64,000 bases of DNA from Dryomyza anilis (GCA_951804985.1 OX638134.1:82005679-82069678), one strand, 5' to 3'. Numbered from the stretch's first letter, positions 1 through 10,979 are shown. Notes: generated by a model not told the origin, from the letters alone. Program-made: numbers and translations.

Positions 1-717
1 AAACCACAACTCGAGAGCTTTGTTAAAATCGATGGCCGTTTCGTTTGTTAGTCGATATGTTTAGCGTGCAGTGTACCGCCCACTAGCACCACCTGAACTG
101 CACCACTACCACCTTACACAGTAGTGTTCTCATGTGTTTGTTACCGAACTAAACAAAAACCGCAACAGCAACAACTGTCATGCGGTGCTCGTAATTGTTT
201 ATTTATATATTGACGTAGAAATTCCTGCCTGCCGTCGATTGTCATGTATGTATGTCTGTCTGTCTGTCCGTCTGAATTAATGTATCTATGTCTGTGTTTA
301 AAATACACATACATGCACACATAAACACACACACATACGCGAATATTAAACACAGACAAACAAATTTTGACAAAGTTGCCTTGGTTGTTGCCTATTATTC
401 TAAATTTGTGAGCTCAACCCTTTTGTTTGCGTTTGCCTTGAGAATCAGGATAATTGCTATTTGTTTCTTGGAATTAAATTTCAAAAATTGTACAAATACA
501 ACAAGTACGAGACAGATATAGGGGTGGAGAGACGAATAGAGGGGGTGGAGAGAGGAAAAGAGTTACACAGAGCAAGCAAGCAATAGAAGTAACGAGTGAG
601 AGCTGCAGATAGACATGTAATGAACAATAACGTGAAAACGTGGTTCAATTTTGAAATTTGAAACAATTTAACTGAATTTCTTATATTTTTGTGGCACATT
701 TAGAGCCTCTGTATGTA
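1..717. other. Non-coding segment with GTCT and CA microsatellites
   Basis: No gene is recognisable. A short run of TATG/GTCT units lies at about 241-275 and an imperfect CA run at about 305-345. A purine-rich GAGA/GGTGG stretch lies at about 510-610. The short frames here are simple-sequence translations with no domain character. Confidence 0.6.
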
Positions 718-1223
718 CACAGAACCAAAATCATCAATATGATGAATTTATTCATAAATATTATGAATTTTTTTACCAACTACCAGATTCATCATATTGA
801 TACCACCGTTCATTAAATGACATATTGATGAATACTTTCATTATATGAATTTGTTCATAATATTTATGAATATAATATTTTTTTACGAATTTTTCAACAA
901 AAAAAATGAACGAAAAATAAATATTAAATATTGAAATTTGGTTTGAAGAATAGTATTCTACAATATGATGCACATATATATTATATTTTATATATTTGTT
1001 AATTAATATGATGAAAAATATTCTTCACGTACAGTTCATCATATTGAAGAACACTTTTTCGATAGTAAGCAAGCGTTCATCATATTTATATTCGAATTCA
1101 TAACATTGATGTCGTTTAGTCATTATTATAAAGAATGTTTATTCAATATAATAGATCATGGTTTGAAGAACTATTCTTTATAATAATGACTAAACGACAT
1201 CAATGTTACATTTCTTTTCTGTG
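718..1223 (-). mobile_element. Family A MITE, copy A1
   Basis: This 506-bp element runs from CACAGAACC to TTTTCTGTG and has TA immediately outside both ends (716-717 and 1224-1225). Its order on the plus strand is reverse-complement right arm (containing the complement of GGTAGTTGGTGAAA), short core, then reverse-complement left arm, so it lies on the minus strand relative to A2. It holds repeated TTCATCATATTGATGAA-type palindromes. No transposase is encoded, so it would depend on an enzyme supplied elsewhere. TA duplication fits Tc1/mariner-type insertion, but other copies carry other dinucleotides. Its right-hand TA is shared with the D1 element. Confidence 0.8.
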
Positions 1224-1225
1224 TA

Positions 1226-1845
1226 CACGAAGGGAAAAAACTTAACAAATCTAGAACATATCAAAAGGTATATTCTGTTTAACTTAACGGACAACTTCTT
1301 GATATTAAGAAACGGTGCTCTAAAATACGTTATCGCAAATATTCATCTTAACGTATATTCCTCTTCAATCGAAAAAGTTGAATTTGTACAAACATAATCA
1401 AGATTATACTTCCTGATTTCTTATATATTTGAGTAATATTTTAGGTTTGTTCGTTGTATACACGAAGGGAAATAAACTTATCTAATCTACAAGATATTAA
1501 GAGGTATATTGAGTGGTGGTTTAATCAAACGAAAACTTCTTGATATTAAGAAACACAACTGAGCTTTAAAAGAAGTAAATACAAAATTTCCCATTTATGT
1601 TGCAAAAATTAAGTTTGTCCTTCGGAAAAGTAATCGCGTACATTATTCCTGAGTCATAGCCATTAATTTTGCGGCAATTCAAAAATAATTACAAGTATTA
1701 TTTTAGATTTCTTATATATTTGTGACATATTTAGGTTTTGTGAAGAATATAAATTCTTGAACTTTAGATAATTTTTGTTAAATCTCGATTATTTTGAATT
1801 TAGGACAAATACTTCTTAGGTTTAAGAAATCTATTTTCCTACGTG
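1226..1845. mobile_element. Family D MITE, copy D1, with duplicated left end
   Basis: The element starts TA|CACGAAGGGAAA (1226) and ends TTTTCCTACGTG|TA (1845). The left end occurs again at 1461, also preceded by TA, so either a partial tandem duplication about 235 bp long lies inside, or a second element starts there. Both left ends continue with similar sequence including CTTCTTGATATTAAGAAAC. There is no coding capacity. D2 and D3 share the end type and an interior built from repeated TTCTT...AAGAA units. Confidence 0.65.
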
Positions 1846-1847
1846 TA

Positions 1848-3049
1848 ATTTTAAGGAGTGGGGATATTTGTAGGGCATGTTTGCCATAAGCTGTTGTTTG
1901 CGTGCTCTGGCTGATCGCCTGACTGGCGAACTCCTACAAGTGCCTAACCCAAACAACCCCAAAAACATCCATTCGTGGATGTTTTCTGGCTTTTGTTATA
2001 TAATATTTAAGCACTTGAATTGCAATTTGTTGGCGCGCTTAAATATTTTGTTGTAGAACTTTTTTGGGTACATTTTTTCCCCACAAATATACGCAACAGG
2101 AAGTTGTTGCGACGACTGAAAACAAGAATAGCAGCAGCAGCAACATCAACATCGTCGCCAGCCATTGAAATTTTTAATTGAATTTTTAACGAAGATGTGT
2201 TTGTGTAGTCCTTATTATTTTTGTTGGTTTTTGTTGTAACGCGTATTATCCTCCACACTACACGGTGCGTCATTTCCGTGTCCATATCATTTGGCTTGCG
2301 CCAATGTTGCTGCCTCCTGTTGCTACTGGCAGCTGCGATGGCGGCCACCTGTCAGCATAATATGCGCAACAGCATACTTACACAGTCACACACACCCACA
2401 CACCTACACACTTATTAATACCTCAGAATTATACACCCTACTTTACGCCTACTGTGAGCCGCACAATCACATTGAAGTTCGTTAATTTTTAATGTTGATA
2501 TCGCTAAATTAGGAAATTTAATTAAGTGGTGAAAATGCGTTTTAAATAATGTACAATGTTGCCTTTTTGTTATTTTTGTCATGTGACCGGGGGCGACCAA
2601 ATGTTTTTTAGGAAGAATTTCTCCGTTGTAAGGCTCTTTCGTGCGTTCATTTTTTATGTATTCAAGTTATAGATCTATGAAAAGTTCAGAAGAAGGTTTT
2701 AAACCAAAACGAATAATGGGTTAGATTTCGGTTACGGATTTGATTAAGAGCTTTATAACAAAACGGCTTCGGTATGCCGGTTTCATGTATGGTTTATATT
2801 AATGTAAAAAGCAAGTAGATTCAAAATTGATTTATAAATGTAAAAATATAATACTATATAAAAACATATATAAAATGTTTTATCTAGAAGAAATTTTTTC
2901 CTATTAGAGTAGACATGACCATGTTCAATAATCGAAATAATTCTACGGACATGAACGAGAACTGAACATTAACATTTTGCTTCTCATAACCCGACCAGTT
3001 TCATGACCATCAGAATTAGATCATGATAATATCTACACTAATATGGCCG
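1848..3049. other. Non-coding unique segment
   Basis: I see no gene. A slightly GC-richer patch lies at about 1870-1980, CAG/CAACAT triplets at about 2117-2152 and a CACA run at about 2383-2415. The overlapping frames at 2007-2485 are translations of these triplets. Confidence 0.5.
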
Positions 3050-3336
3050 TAGCGTCGGTAGCTCAAGGTTAGAGCGTTGGACTGCGAGCTAAAAGGTCCC
3101 AGGTTCAAGCCTGGACTGGGGCTAACAAACACATTTTTCTATACCGCGCTACCTCTCGGCAGTAAATGGCAATCCTACGAGAGTAAAACACCGTCCATGA
3201 AAAAGCTCTCACCGCGTCATTCGGCATTAAACTGTAGATCCCGCCATTTCAGTAGAAATATAACACGCACAGCTCAAATTGCTGAGAGAGCTCGCCTTGG
3301 GTTTTTCAGAGCTGTAGTGCTATTTTATTATTATAT
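3050..3336 (+). mobile_element. tRNA-derived SINE, copy 1
   Basis: The 5' part is tRNA-like with a pol III A box (TAGCTCAAGGT, 3059-3069) and B box (GGTTCAAGCCT, 3102-3112). A tRNA-unrelated body follows (CTATACCGCGCTACCTCTC), ending in a short ATT-rich tail. Three other copies are at 15668-15972, 16682-16985 and 40507-40806. A possible target duplication ATATGG flanks it (3042-3047 and just after the tail), but a few bases separate it from the A-box side. It encodes no protein; SINEs are copied by a LINE enzyme. The 60-70 bases at the 5' end could be mistaken for a tRNA gene, but no proper cloverleaf closes. Confidence 0.8.
3059..3112 (+). promoter_or_regulatory. Internal pol III promoter (A and B boxes) of SINE copy 1
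   Basis: The A box TAGCTCAAGGT and B box GGTTCAAGCCT are 32 bp apart, edge to edge, as in tRNA genes. Such boxes bind TFIIIC. Whether this copy is transcribed is unknown. Confidence 0.6.
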
Positions 3337-3845
3337 GGTAAATTTCTACTAACTGGTTGGGTTCTCAAATACAAAATACCATGATCTGTTCCAGACCATA
3401 GCTCTAGCTCAATTCTTACTAGGGATAATGATATTTTTGAAATCTGATTCACACAATTTTGGAGTTCATGAGATGTATTTTCATGCCGTCTGTTAGAATT
3501 TTGGAAATCGACGAAAGTTTCGAATTAAAAACGAATGCTATATTTTCCTAGTGAAAACTATTTCAGATTAAAGAAAGTCTAACCAACACAATTTAAGTGA
3601 GATTTTTCAAAGAACATTTATAAATTTACAGAATATTTATGTCACAAGTGCCTACCACATTTTACAGGAACGTCCCTGTTATTTTCAAGTTGAACTGTGA
3701 TTAACCTTTAGAACATTTCGTGGCCATTGGTTCGATAAGTTAATTTAAAATGTTAAAGGTCGACTTAATCAGATTAGACAGCTGTCTTACAAATTGAGAC
3801 GTACACAAAATAGTTATTTTTAATTAGATTTACATAAAATAACTG
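3337..3845. other. AT-rich non-coding segment
   Basis: Nothing recognisable; no frame or repeat worth naming was seen between the SINE and the hairpin. Confidence 0.4.
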
Positions 3846-3933
3846 AGATGAGTGTTCATTATAAATGAATATAGCATATTAAAGTTACATGGCACTTTAA
3901 AAAGCTATACTCATTTATAACGAACACTCATCT
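3846..3933. repeat. Near-perfect 88-nt hairpin
   Basis: The arms AGATGAGTGTTC and GAACACTCATCT close a long stem that continues through TTATAAATGA / TCATTTATAA, TATAGC / GCTATA and TTAAAGT / ACTTTAA. There are two single mismatches, one 3x3 internal loop and an 8-base loop (TACATGGC), giving about 35 base pairs. The size fits either a miRNA precursor or a tiny palindromic transposon. No target duplication is clear, and no known miRNA seed was recognised. Confidence 0.6.
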
Positions 3934-3949
3934 TAGCTTTTTGAGTTTT

Positions 3950-4090
3950 TATACAATATACAAAAGAGAAAAGGTGAATTTATATTCATCAACCATTGTA
4001 AACCACTCGTTCCCTTCGTTCGTCTGTCTGTTGAAAATCTGGATTACTGCAATTCAAGAATAATATACTTTAAAGCGGTTGACATGTGAT
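3950..4090 (+). repeat. Decayed fragment of dispersed repeat L (copy L3)
   Basis: The segment reads TTTTTATACAATATACAAAA, then a degenerate body, then GTCTGTCTGTTGAAAATC. It matches in order the start and the GTCTGTCTGTTGAAATC segment of the better copies at 8314 and 47885. It is strongly diverged and internally deleted. Confidence 0.4.
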
Positions 4091-4135
4091 TTATTTTTGG
4101 GTTAAGGAAAAAATCGCCGACATTTCCAGCCACTG

Positions 4136-4495
4136 CACAGAAAAAAAATGTACATCATATTGATGAATTCCTTTCTTCAAACAATGATTCATTATATTCA
4201 TAATATTAATGACTAATGCTAATGCTATCATAAATATGAAAAACGCTTTGTAACTGTTGAAAAAGTGTTCTGCAATATGTAAAAAAAAATGTTTTTGAAT
4301 AATTTATGAACAAATTCATCAATATGACAATTCAAATTCATTGTATTGAATATTTTGTTCATATATATAATAAATACATTCATTAATATGTCATTTAATG
4401 AACGGTGGTATCAATAAGATGAATCTGGTAGTTTGTGAAAAAATTCATAATATTTATGAATAAATTCATCATATTGAAGAATTTTTTTTTCTGTG
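4136..4495 (+). mobile_element. Family A MITE, copy A2 (short form)
   Basis: This 360-bp element runs from CACAGAAAAAAAATG to TTTTTTTTCTGTG. The flanking dinucleotide is TG on both sides (4134-4135 and 4496-4497), unlike the TA of A1 and A4. It has the left arm with ATTCATAATATTAATG-type palindromes and the right arm with GGTAGTTTGTGAAA, but lacks the long A/T homopolymer core of A4, A5 and A6. Confidence 0.8.
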
Positions 4496-7049
4496 TGAAA
4501 TATAATTAGTCCATACATTAACCAAATATTCCGCCGGAACTTCTAATACAAAATATTTCTAAAATGAATAATGTTTTGTTTGCAATTGGAAAGAACCCAT
4601 CTTCCACTTTTATATAGAGACTTTTCTGAAATTTAATATCAACATTTTTTTTTATATAGTTTTGTAAAAACGAGCCACCGAAAACAACTCAATCTACATT
4701 TGAGATACACATAAGTATAACTCTCAAATTAAAGAAAGACAGAAAAAAACCAAGGTCGTCCATGTCTGTTGGGTAATCCGGTTAGCGAGTTTACTGTTTT
4801 AGTATTTTATAGCCATAACTTTTGTCATTTTGTTCGACATTAAGCCGGAACAAATGAGCTCATAAAAAATCGTCAGGTGGTTTTACGAGCGCAAACGTCC
4901 ACTCAGTATGTGCTCGGAGATAATTTTATTTAATAATTTTGACATTAAAATATCAAATAGAAAACTTTTCAAATGATGGCGCCAGAATAACTTTGCGTAT
5001 TAAATAAAAGCCTTTAACCTAATCTAATAATATGTTGTTTTTTTTTTGTTTTAGAATAAAACCTAAAACAGTGAATTCTGGTGCTGGCAACACTGTGACC
5101 AAACACTCTCTTCGTTGTTTCTGTGCCAAGATGAGCACTTGTTTGCTCTCAATTGCTGATTTTTTCTCATTCTTTGTTAGTAGCTGGCAGCAATTGTTTG
5201 GGGAATGCGATTGTGGGTTGTATTGGTCTGAGATAATCTAAGATTTTACACTGACAGTTGCTATAGTTATATGCACTATTGTCTATGAGGTGGTTTTTAG
5301 GTCTTTTCAGGTTTTCTCCGCGATGGCGTTTATTGCAGCAACTCAACCCGCTGAGCCACCCTCAACTGCACTGTTGCACTGTGAAACATCCTAAGGGGTT
5401 GTTGAATAGTCTGATGTGAGGGAGTGCTGTTATTGGGTTGGAAGCTTCTGAAAATCTTTGCTTTTGTTTGAGCTGATCATACAAACCCTTGGATTTGGAA
5501 TAAAAAGACTAGAGATGTTGCCACACTTAATCCATTTTAAGTTCGTCACATACACTCAAACAAAGAACACGCACACAGATGGACAGACAAACTTGCACTG
5601 AACTGTTGGGTGATTTTTGCGAATGGCAACACTGTCGCGTCGTCATCAACATCGTTGGCGTCGTCGTCGTCGTTTTCTTCGTTGTCGCGAAGAGCCGAGT
5701 CGTTGCGATGTGTTGTCGTTTAGCGTTTTCAACACCCGAACTACCCGCTGTGATATGAGAACGGGAAGCACAGAAACAATATGAACACTAACAACAATTC
5801 CACGAACAACAATAACAAGTACACTAACAACAAGTACAACAACTATTATGTACCACACTACGAAAGGATATTAAGTAATCAACGGCTTAGATTTTTCTTT
5901 TCCTGATTTTGGCATTCCGTTTATTTCGTAGATGCAAATTTACATTTCCACCAAAACGCATTTGCACTTTGCACTGGTGAACACTTTAGACCCCTGCCTG
6001 CGGTGGTTGCGTCACTCTCTACGGAAGTCGTTCAAAAAAGATTTTTTTTTCCTGTTCATACAAAACGCAAAACTTACACAGCATTGACGATATTTCTTGT
6101 TTGTTGTATGAATATTTTTCTATCCATTGGATGGTATTTTTTCCCGATTTTGTTTAAATCGACACCACGACGTCACACACACGGGTTTCTTTCCGGATTA
6201 CTATACGGATAGCAACAGCGTTTCGTTTAGCAATAAACTGTTTGTTTGTTTGTTAGATATTTGTTATAGAGGGTGCATTGATTAAAACAGAAAATGATTT
6301 CCAACCAAAATAGGTCTGACGTTCAACGTTTTTTTTAGAAAATTAGCTTGAATTTAGGTTGAGTTAAATAGAGCTGAGTATGTTGGAATTGAGATTTCGT
6401 GTTGAGATTTAGTTTTAGTTTCAGTTCAGAGTTGTAATAATTGAAGTTGAGTAAATAAAATAAAATTTAAATTGAATTTTTGCACAGTTTTCACGAATGT
6501 GCGTCAGTTTTTGACGTACCACTCCCTTCTACTGGTCTTCGTTGTGCGAGCAACACCGTCCGACGACCGAGGACCGTTGTCGATTTCACCGTTAAGTGTT
6601 GTGATTGTGTGTTGTTGCGCCATCCATATCCATGCGGTGACTGTGTATGTGTGTGTTTTGTGGCAAGTGCGCTCTCTACTTTTTGTGTGTGTGCGTGATT
6701 ATTTGGCGCTCTCTGAGAGGCATTAACCCATACACACACAAGCATCTATGCAGTCCACAATATAATGTGGGACTGTGGGCGCTTTCTGCCGTTTGCCTAC
6801 CACTCGGCAACGACACGATTTGAATGAATGCTGTTGCTGGCATGTGTTGCATCGCTTGCAAGTGTCGAGTGGGTGGTGGGGGTGGTAACAGGGATGGTAA
6901 TGGTGGCAGGGTTGCTTGTTGCAGTTTGTAGTTGTTGCGGAAATGTATGTTGCAAGTGTGTGTCTAACGAACTAGTTGATCAATACACTGAAAAGAATAA
7001 ATTATTTATTATTTGTTACTAGAATAACACGGGGGAATAAATAACACGG
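4496..7049. other. Non-coding segment with triplet microsatellites
   Basis: No gene recognised. GTC/TCG triplets lie at about 5639-5700 and AAC/AAT-type triplets at about 5775-5850, so the 5646-5858 minus frame is simple sequence. A TG-rich, GC-richer stretch at about 6480-6960 gives several overlapping short frames (60-84 residues) without domains. It could be transcribed leader or regulatory DNA, but nothing proves it. Confidence 0.45.
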
Positions 7050-7058
7050 GAAGATTGT
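7050..7058. repeat. Left 9-bp target-site duplication of element H
   Basis: GAAGATTGT here is identical to 7888-7896 on the other side of element H. Confidence 0.7.
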
Positions 7059-7887
7059 GGGGTAACGGAAATTCGCACCGGTGCGAGTTTCTACTATATG
7101 AGTGGAAACTCGCACCGGTGCGAATTTCAGTTTAATGTACGGAAACTCGCACTAATTTAGAAAATCTGAACCGGTGCGAATTTCCGTTTAATATGCGGAA
7201 ACTCGCACCTATATTTATTTCGAAGAAATTACTTACCAAAATAAAAAAAAAATGTAATAACTGAAGGGTTTGGTGCAAAAAAGGGTTAAGTCCATTTTTT
7301 CACTGGAAAATCAATAAAAACTGTTTAAAATTGACAATTTAGCGATTTTTAAAAAAAAAAAATCAGTCATTAAAAATTCAATTTCGAAAAATATGGACTT
7401 GACCCTTTTTTGCACCAAACCCTTTGATTTTATTTATATATGTTATAACATTTTGTTTTTGAAAGTGGAATCTAAAAATATTACGAAAGTCCATCGTACT
7501 TTTATTGACCTCCAAAGGACATCAGGTAGCAGAATGTGAAACACAATAAATACCGTTCATGGGAACGTCATATGGAATATCGATGAAAAAAAAACAACTA
7601 ATAGTGTTTACCATCGATTGATTCCATAAAACTTCACTATTGTCTCTAAGAAGCCGCATTGAAGGTGCAGACATCGATAACCTTCCGAGTGAATGGGTTC
7701 TATGTTCATATTTTGGTTCCTTCAAATTAATTTCTTGAATAATTTTTTTTTAGTGCGAATTTCCATTCAATAGGTGGAACTTCGCACTGGTGCGAATGTC
7801 TGCCTATATGAGTGGAAACTCGCACCGGTGCGAATTTCTGCCTAATGAACGGAAATTCGCACCCATGGTGCGAGTTTCCTATTACTC
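7059..7887. mobile_element. Element H: MULE-like non-autonomous transposon with palindrome clusters
   Basis: The element is 829 bp. Terminal inverted repeats are GGGGTAACGGAAATTCGCAC on the left and GAGTAATAGGAAACTCGCAC on the right, read inward. A perfect 9-bp direct repeat GAAGATTGT flanks it. Each end carries about three 14-bp palindromes of the type TCGCACCGGTGCGA (7073-7086 and 7110-7123 exact; degenerate ones at about 7170, 7785, 7818 and 7857). No transposase frame is visible. A 9-bp duplication and a G-initial terminus are typical of Mutator-like elements; this assignment is inference. A second hairpin (7264-7425) sits inside. Confidence 0.7.
7264..7425. mobile_element. 162-bp hairpin MITE-like unit inside element H
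   Basis: The inverted arms begin AAGGGTTTGGTGCAAAAAAG and mirror at 7392-7425 (TGGACTTGACCC... CACCAAACCCTTT), about 34 bp with very few mismatches. The centre is A/T-rich. It may be a separate insertion or the original middle of H; no target duplication was found. Confidence 0.55.
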
Positions 7888-7896
7888 GAAGATTGT
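7888..7896. repeat. Right 9-bp target-site duplication of element H
   Basis: GAAGATTGT, identical to 7050-7058. Confidence 0.7.
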
Positions 7897-8169
7897 TCTA
7901 CAAGAGTATTCTGCGACTAAAGAACCAATTTTCTCTGAATGCGTGGTACTATTGAGAATCGTGTGAATTACGAAAAGGTACATTTGATTCGATGACGAAG
8001 TAAAGCGAGAGAATAGTTTCCATTGCAATTCTATAAAACTTACCTTACTATACTTCGCTGCTCAAGATAACCTAAATATGAATTATTATCGACCTCTTAC
8101 TTGTGGTATTCAATCCAGGAGCTTTAACGAAGATTTTGTAGACTCTGCCATAAGGTGCAAAGTGTATAA

Positions 8170-8313
8170 TATCTTAGGAGGCGAAGGGATGGGCGCTGTG
8201 TATATTGCGGAGTCAGTCGCTCTTCACGTTCTGTACATTTCAATACAATGTGACCTCCGCTGGAATGATCACATTTTTGATGTGTAGAAAGAAGCTGCCA
8301 AATGCCTCGGTTT
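8170..8313 (+). pseudogene. LINE reverse-transcriptase fragment, 5' piece
   Basis: The frame contains ALHVLYISIQCDLRWNDHIF, a stretch characteristic of the C-terminal half of insect non-LTR reverse transcriptases. A TAG stop follows (8285-8287), then KEAAKCLG in the same frame up to the insertion point. The match fades upstream of about 8170, so the start is a guess. The stop and missing upstream domains show a dead copy. The reading continues in frame at 9057 once the 743-bp L repeat is skipped. The clade (CR1/L2-like or jockey-like) is not resolved. Confidence 0.7.
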
Positions 8314-9056
8314 TTATACCCTACACTAAAAGTGAAAGGGTATATTCAGTTTGGTACGCCGTTTGTAACACCCAGAAGGAAGCATCTCCGGTATGGAAAA
8401 GTATATATATTCTTGATCAGCATGACCTCCTGAGTCGATTTAGCGATGTCCGTATGTCCGTCTGTCTGTCTGTCCGTCTGTCCGTCTGTCTGTCTGTCTG
8501 TCTGTCTGTCTGTTGAAATCCCTAAGACTTTTAAAATTGAAGAGCTAGATAAATGAAACTTATAACTTAGATTACTAATATACCTACGCTGTATGTGCGA
8601 AAAAATTGGCGAGATCGATCCATTGTGACCTATGATCCGACCACTTATGTTCAAATACCTCATATAAAATGTACATATAAAGATCAATTTTTATGTATAC
8701 GTGCTTAGGTAAACTTTTTTGGTCAAATATATATTGACATCATGCTCAAATACATGATAATAATGATTTCCGGCGAAAAGACTTGTGGTTCACAAAAAAA
8801 AAATCGAAATTCGGTACACCTACCCATTTGTAAATATGGGTATCAAATGAATGGAAATTCTTCAGCGATTAAATGTTTGTAGTTATTTTCAGGATTCGTA
8901 TACCCTGGTGACCTATATATCACTTTGAATGGTAACCACACATATGTGTAGGGTATTTATAGTCGGCTTAGACCGACTATAATTTTGATAATCCTAACTA
9001 TCATAATTACACCTACTTTAAAATTTCCCATGTGATCTAACCTTCCCAACTGGTTT
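8314..9056 (+). mobile_element. Dispersed repeat L, copy L1, inserted in the LINE fragment
   Basis: It starts TTATACCCTACACTAAAAG with a small stem (ACCCT...AGGGT), contains ATATATATTCTTGATCAG and a GTCTGTCC microsatellite (8450-8512). It ends with the stem AGTCGG...CCGACT (about 8960-8981) followed by about 70 bp down to CCCAACTGG. The copy at 47885-48588 matches over nearly all its length. The insertion duplicated GGTTT or just TTT (8309-8313 and 9052-9056). There is no coding capacity. It resembles, from memory, a repeat common in fly genomes; I do not assign a class. Confidence 0.8.
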
Positions 9057-9390
9057 AAAATGGTGTAATGGTGACTTACGTACTATATACACTACCTATA
9101 TTCGGCCTAAGATGGAATTCAATTCGCACATTTGGACAGGGGCCTCAAAATCTTCCTTGGAGTTCCTGGACCGAATTCAAAAACGTGCGATATATTTAAT
9201 AGGGGATGAAAATATTTCATCGTCTATTGGTTCTCTTGAGCACCGAAGGACCGTTGGGTGTGTAAGCCTGTTTTATAGGTATTACAATGGTAAGTGTTCG
9301 AGGGAAATACATGGCCTGATCCCACCAGTTCGTGAAAATACACGATCGTCCCAGCAGACGTCACATTGCATTGATGTACCCATAACGTAA
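9057..9390 (+). pseudogene. LINE reverse-transcriptase fragment, 3' piece
   Basis: It continues the frame of 8170-8313 with TIYTTYIRPKMEFNSHIW, then LDRIQKRAIYLIGDE, SLEHRRTVGCVSLFYRYYNG and a LIPP motif. This order (IRPK-EYNSHIW-GA, LD-RVQKRA, SLEHRR-VG--SLFYRY-NG) is typical of the thumb and C-terminal region of insect LINE ORF2 proteins, located after the polymerase active site. The match ends at about 9390 (stop TAA); the usual final RT-W-SLP segment is missing. Upstream endonuclease and catalytic motifs are absent from the window. Confidence 0.85.
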
Positions 9391-9465
9391 GTCGTTTTCA
9401 TAACTGACTATATTGAGCTTAGGGATAGTTAAATGTATTAATGAATCTTTCTCGCATTAAAAACC
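9391..9465. other. Short unassigned stretch after the LINE piece
   Basis: This may be the decayed 3' end of the LINE; no tail or target duplication is visible. Confidence 0.3.
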
Positions 9466-9538
9466 ACTCGATTCTCGGTTTCGATTCTCTGTCACGATTC
9501 TCTGTCTCGATTCTCGGTCTCGATTCTCGGTCTTGTTC
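9466..9538. repeat. CGATTCTCGGTCT minisatellite
   Basis: About five to six copies of a 12-13-bp unit CGATTCTCGGTCT with CGATTCTCTGTC variants. Confidence 0.75.
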
Positions 9539-10979
9539 CCGACTGGTAGAATGTGTTAAAATCATTATTGATTGTGTCATTCATAGTTCGCCTCTTACTC
9601 TCAAACTCCAAATAGTTTTGGCAGACATAATATGTATTATAAACATGACTGTGATTCCCAAATAAATGACGGAATGTATTGGTAACAATCTCGAGATTTG
9701 ATTCAGAGACCTTTCGACTTGTAGTTAAGTCGATTAACATATTTTATTCATTATTCTCAGTGCATTTTATTCTATTTAGAAATGCGAATTCTATGAGCCC
9801 GCAATCCCCTGAAGCATCACAGACACAACAAGTAGCAGCGCAACATTTTGTTGCCTCTTTGCATACGTCGCACTCTTTTACACTTTTGCACTCTCTCCTT
9901 CATATAAAAACACACACACACATATTAAGTGCTACAAGTCAAAAACGCATACACTCTCAGATTTTATGCGCATGCGTTTGGCAACAGCGACCTGTGTGCT
10001 TCCATGTATACCCGCACACACACTTGTGGATTGCTTCGGTTGTTATCCGAACGAACGAGTCCAACAAAACATACTGGCGACATACATTCTCGCAAAGCAC
10101 AGCGCATCTATAGCGCGAGCTGCACTTTGACCGCAATTGCAAGTTGCCACCTTACCATACCCATTGCGATAACCAACGAATCGCTCAACGATTTACCCAC
10201 CAACCTTTCACCGTGGCGTACCGTGCCACCGAGACCCACACCTCCAACTTGGTATCCGCCAAAGTACCCGCGACTTGTTTAGTCGTCCGGTTTTACATTG
10301 CCATTCCAAAAACAAATACATCTCCATGTGCTCAATAAGTTTCATGTGGATTCACCCGTTCTGGCAGAAAACTAAAGCCCCCCTTTCGCCCCAAACACAC
10401 TGTGAACTCGAAATGGTGTCGCTAATGCGCTCTTGCTCTCTAGAGAGCGGTGAAACTGTAGAGTTGTTACATGAAGTTGCGAACCCGGATGTGAATTGTT
10501 GTGCGTTGTGATTCCTGTTGCACCGGGACTCGAGACCCGACTGTTGCTGTTGCCTCGGTTGTTGTTGCTGCTGTACCCTCATTGCATGTGCCTTTGGCTG
10601 ACTGGTTTAGCAGGCTGGCTGGTTGGATAGATGGATGGATAGTTGGATGGATGGATGGCGGAAGACCCATTGTTTCATCTAGTATGAGGTGGGTGGGGTC
10701 GCGAATTAGACATAAAAAGTGGGTTTGGTTTTAGGTGAGTAGGTTTTAAAAGTGTATACGACAGAAAAAAGAAATAAAGTAGATTACGACAGCACAAAAT
10801 CGGTGAGAATCGGTTTAATTTTGAAGATGCTTTTTGACTTTTGCGCTTTCGTTGAATTTTTGATAACCGTAGATATGATTAAATGTTGTCTAAGTAGATG
10901 GGCGAATTGCTGTTATATATTTTAAGAAATACACCGATTTATTTGTATTTACTAAGTCATGACATATAGTATACTATAA
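9539..10979. other. GC-richer non-coding segment with overlapping short frames
   Basis: The stretch 9780-10560 is less AT-rich than its surroundings and holds open frames of up to 144 residues in two frames (9679-10113, 9929-10282), which are CA-repeat and proline-rich translations without a domain. A CACA run lies at about 9911-9925 after TATAAAA (9904). A GGAT microsatellite lies at about 10626-10662. It could be UTR or regulatory DNA; there is no proof. Confidence 0.4.

Noticed and set aside
3050..3125. A tRNA gene, from the A and B boxes
   Set aside because: The same segment heads three other repeats with a shared non-tRNA body, and no proper acceptor stem or anticodon arm closes. It is the head of a SINE.
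5646..5858. Frame with VVVLVVSVLV and RRKRRRRRQR runs
   Set aside because: Produced by GTC and AAC triplet microsatellites.
6470..6730. Core promoter with an initiator-like TCAGTT near 6502
   Set aside because: No TATA box or correctly spaced downstream element; such hexamers are frequent.
9679..10282. Protein-coding exon with frames of 117-144 residues
   Set aside because: Different frames overlap, residues follow CA-repeat and other simple sequence, and no domain or splice signal is visible.
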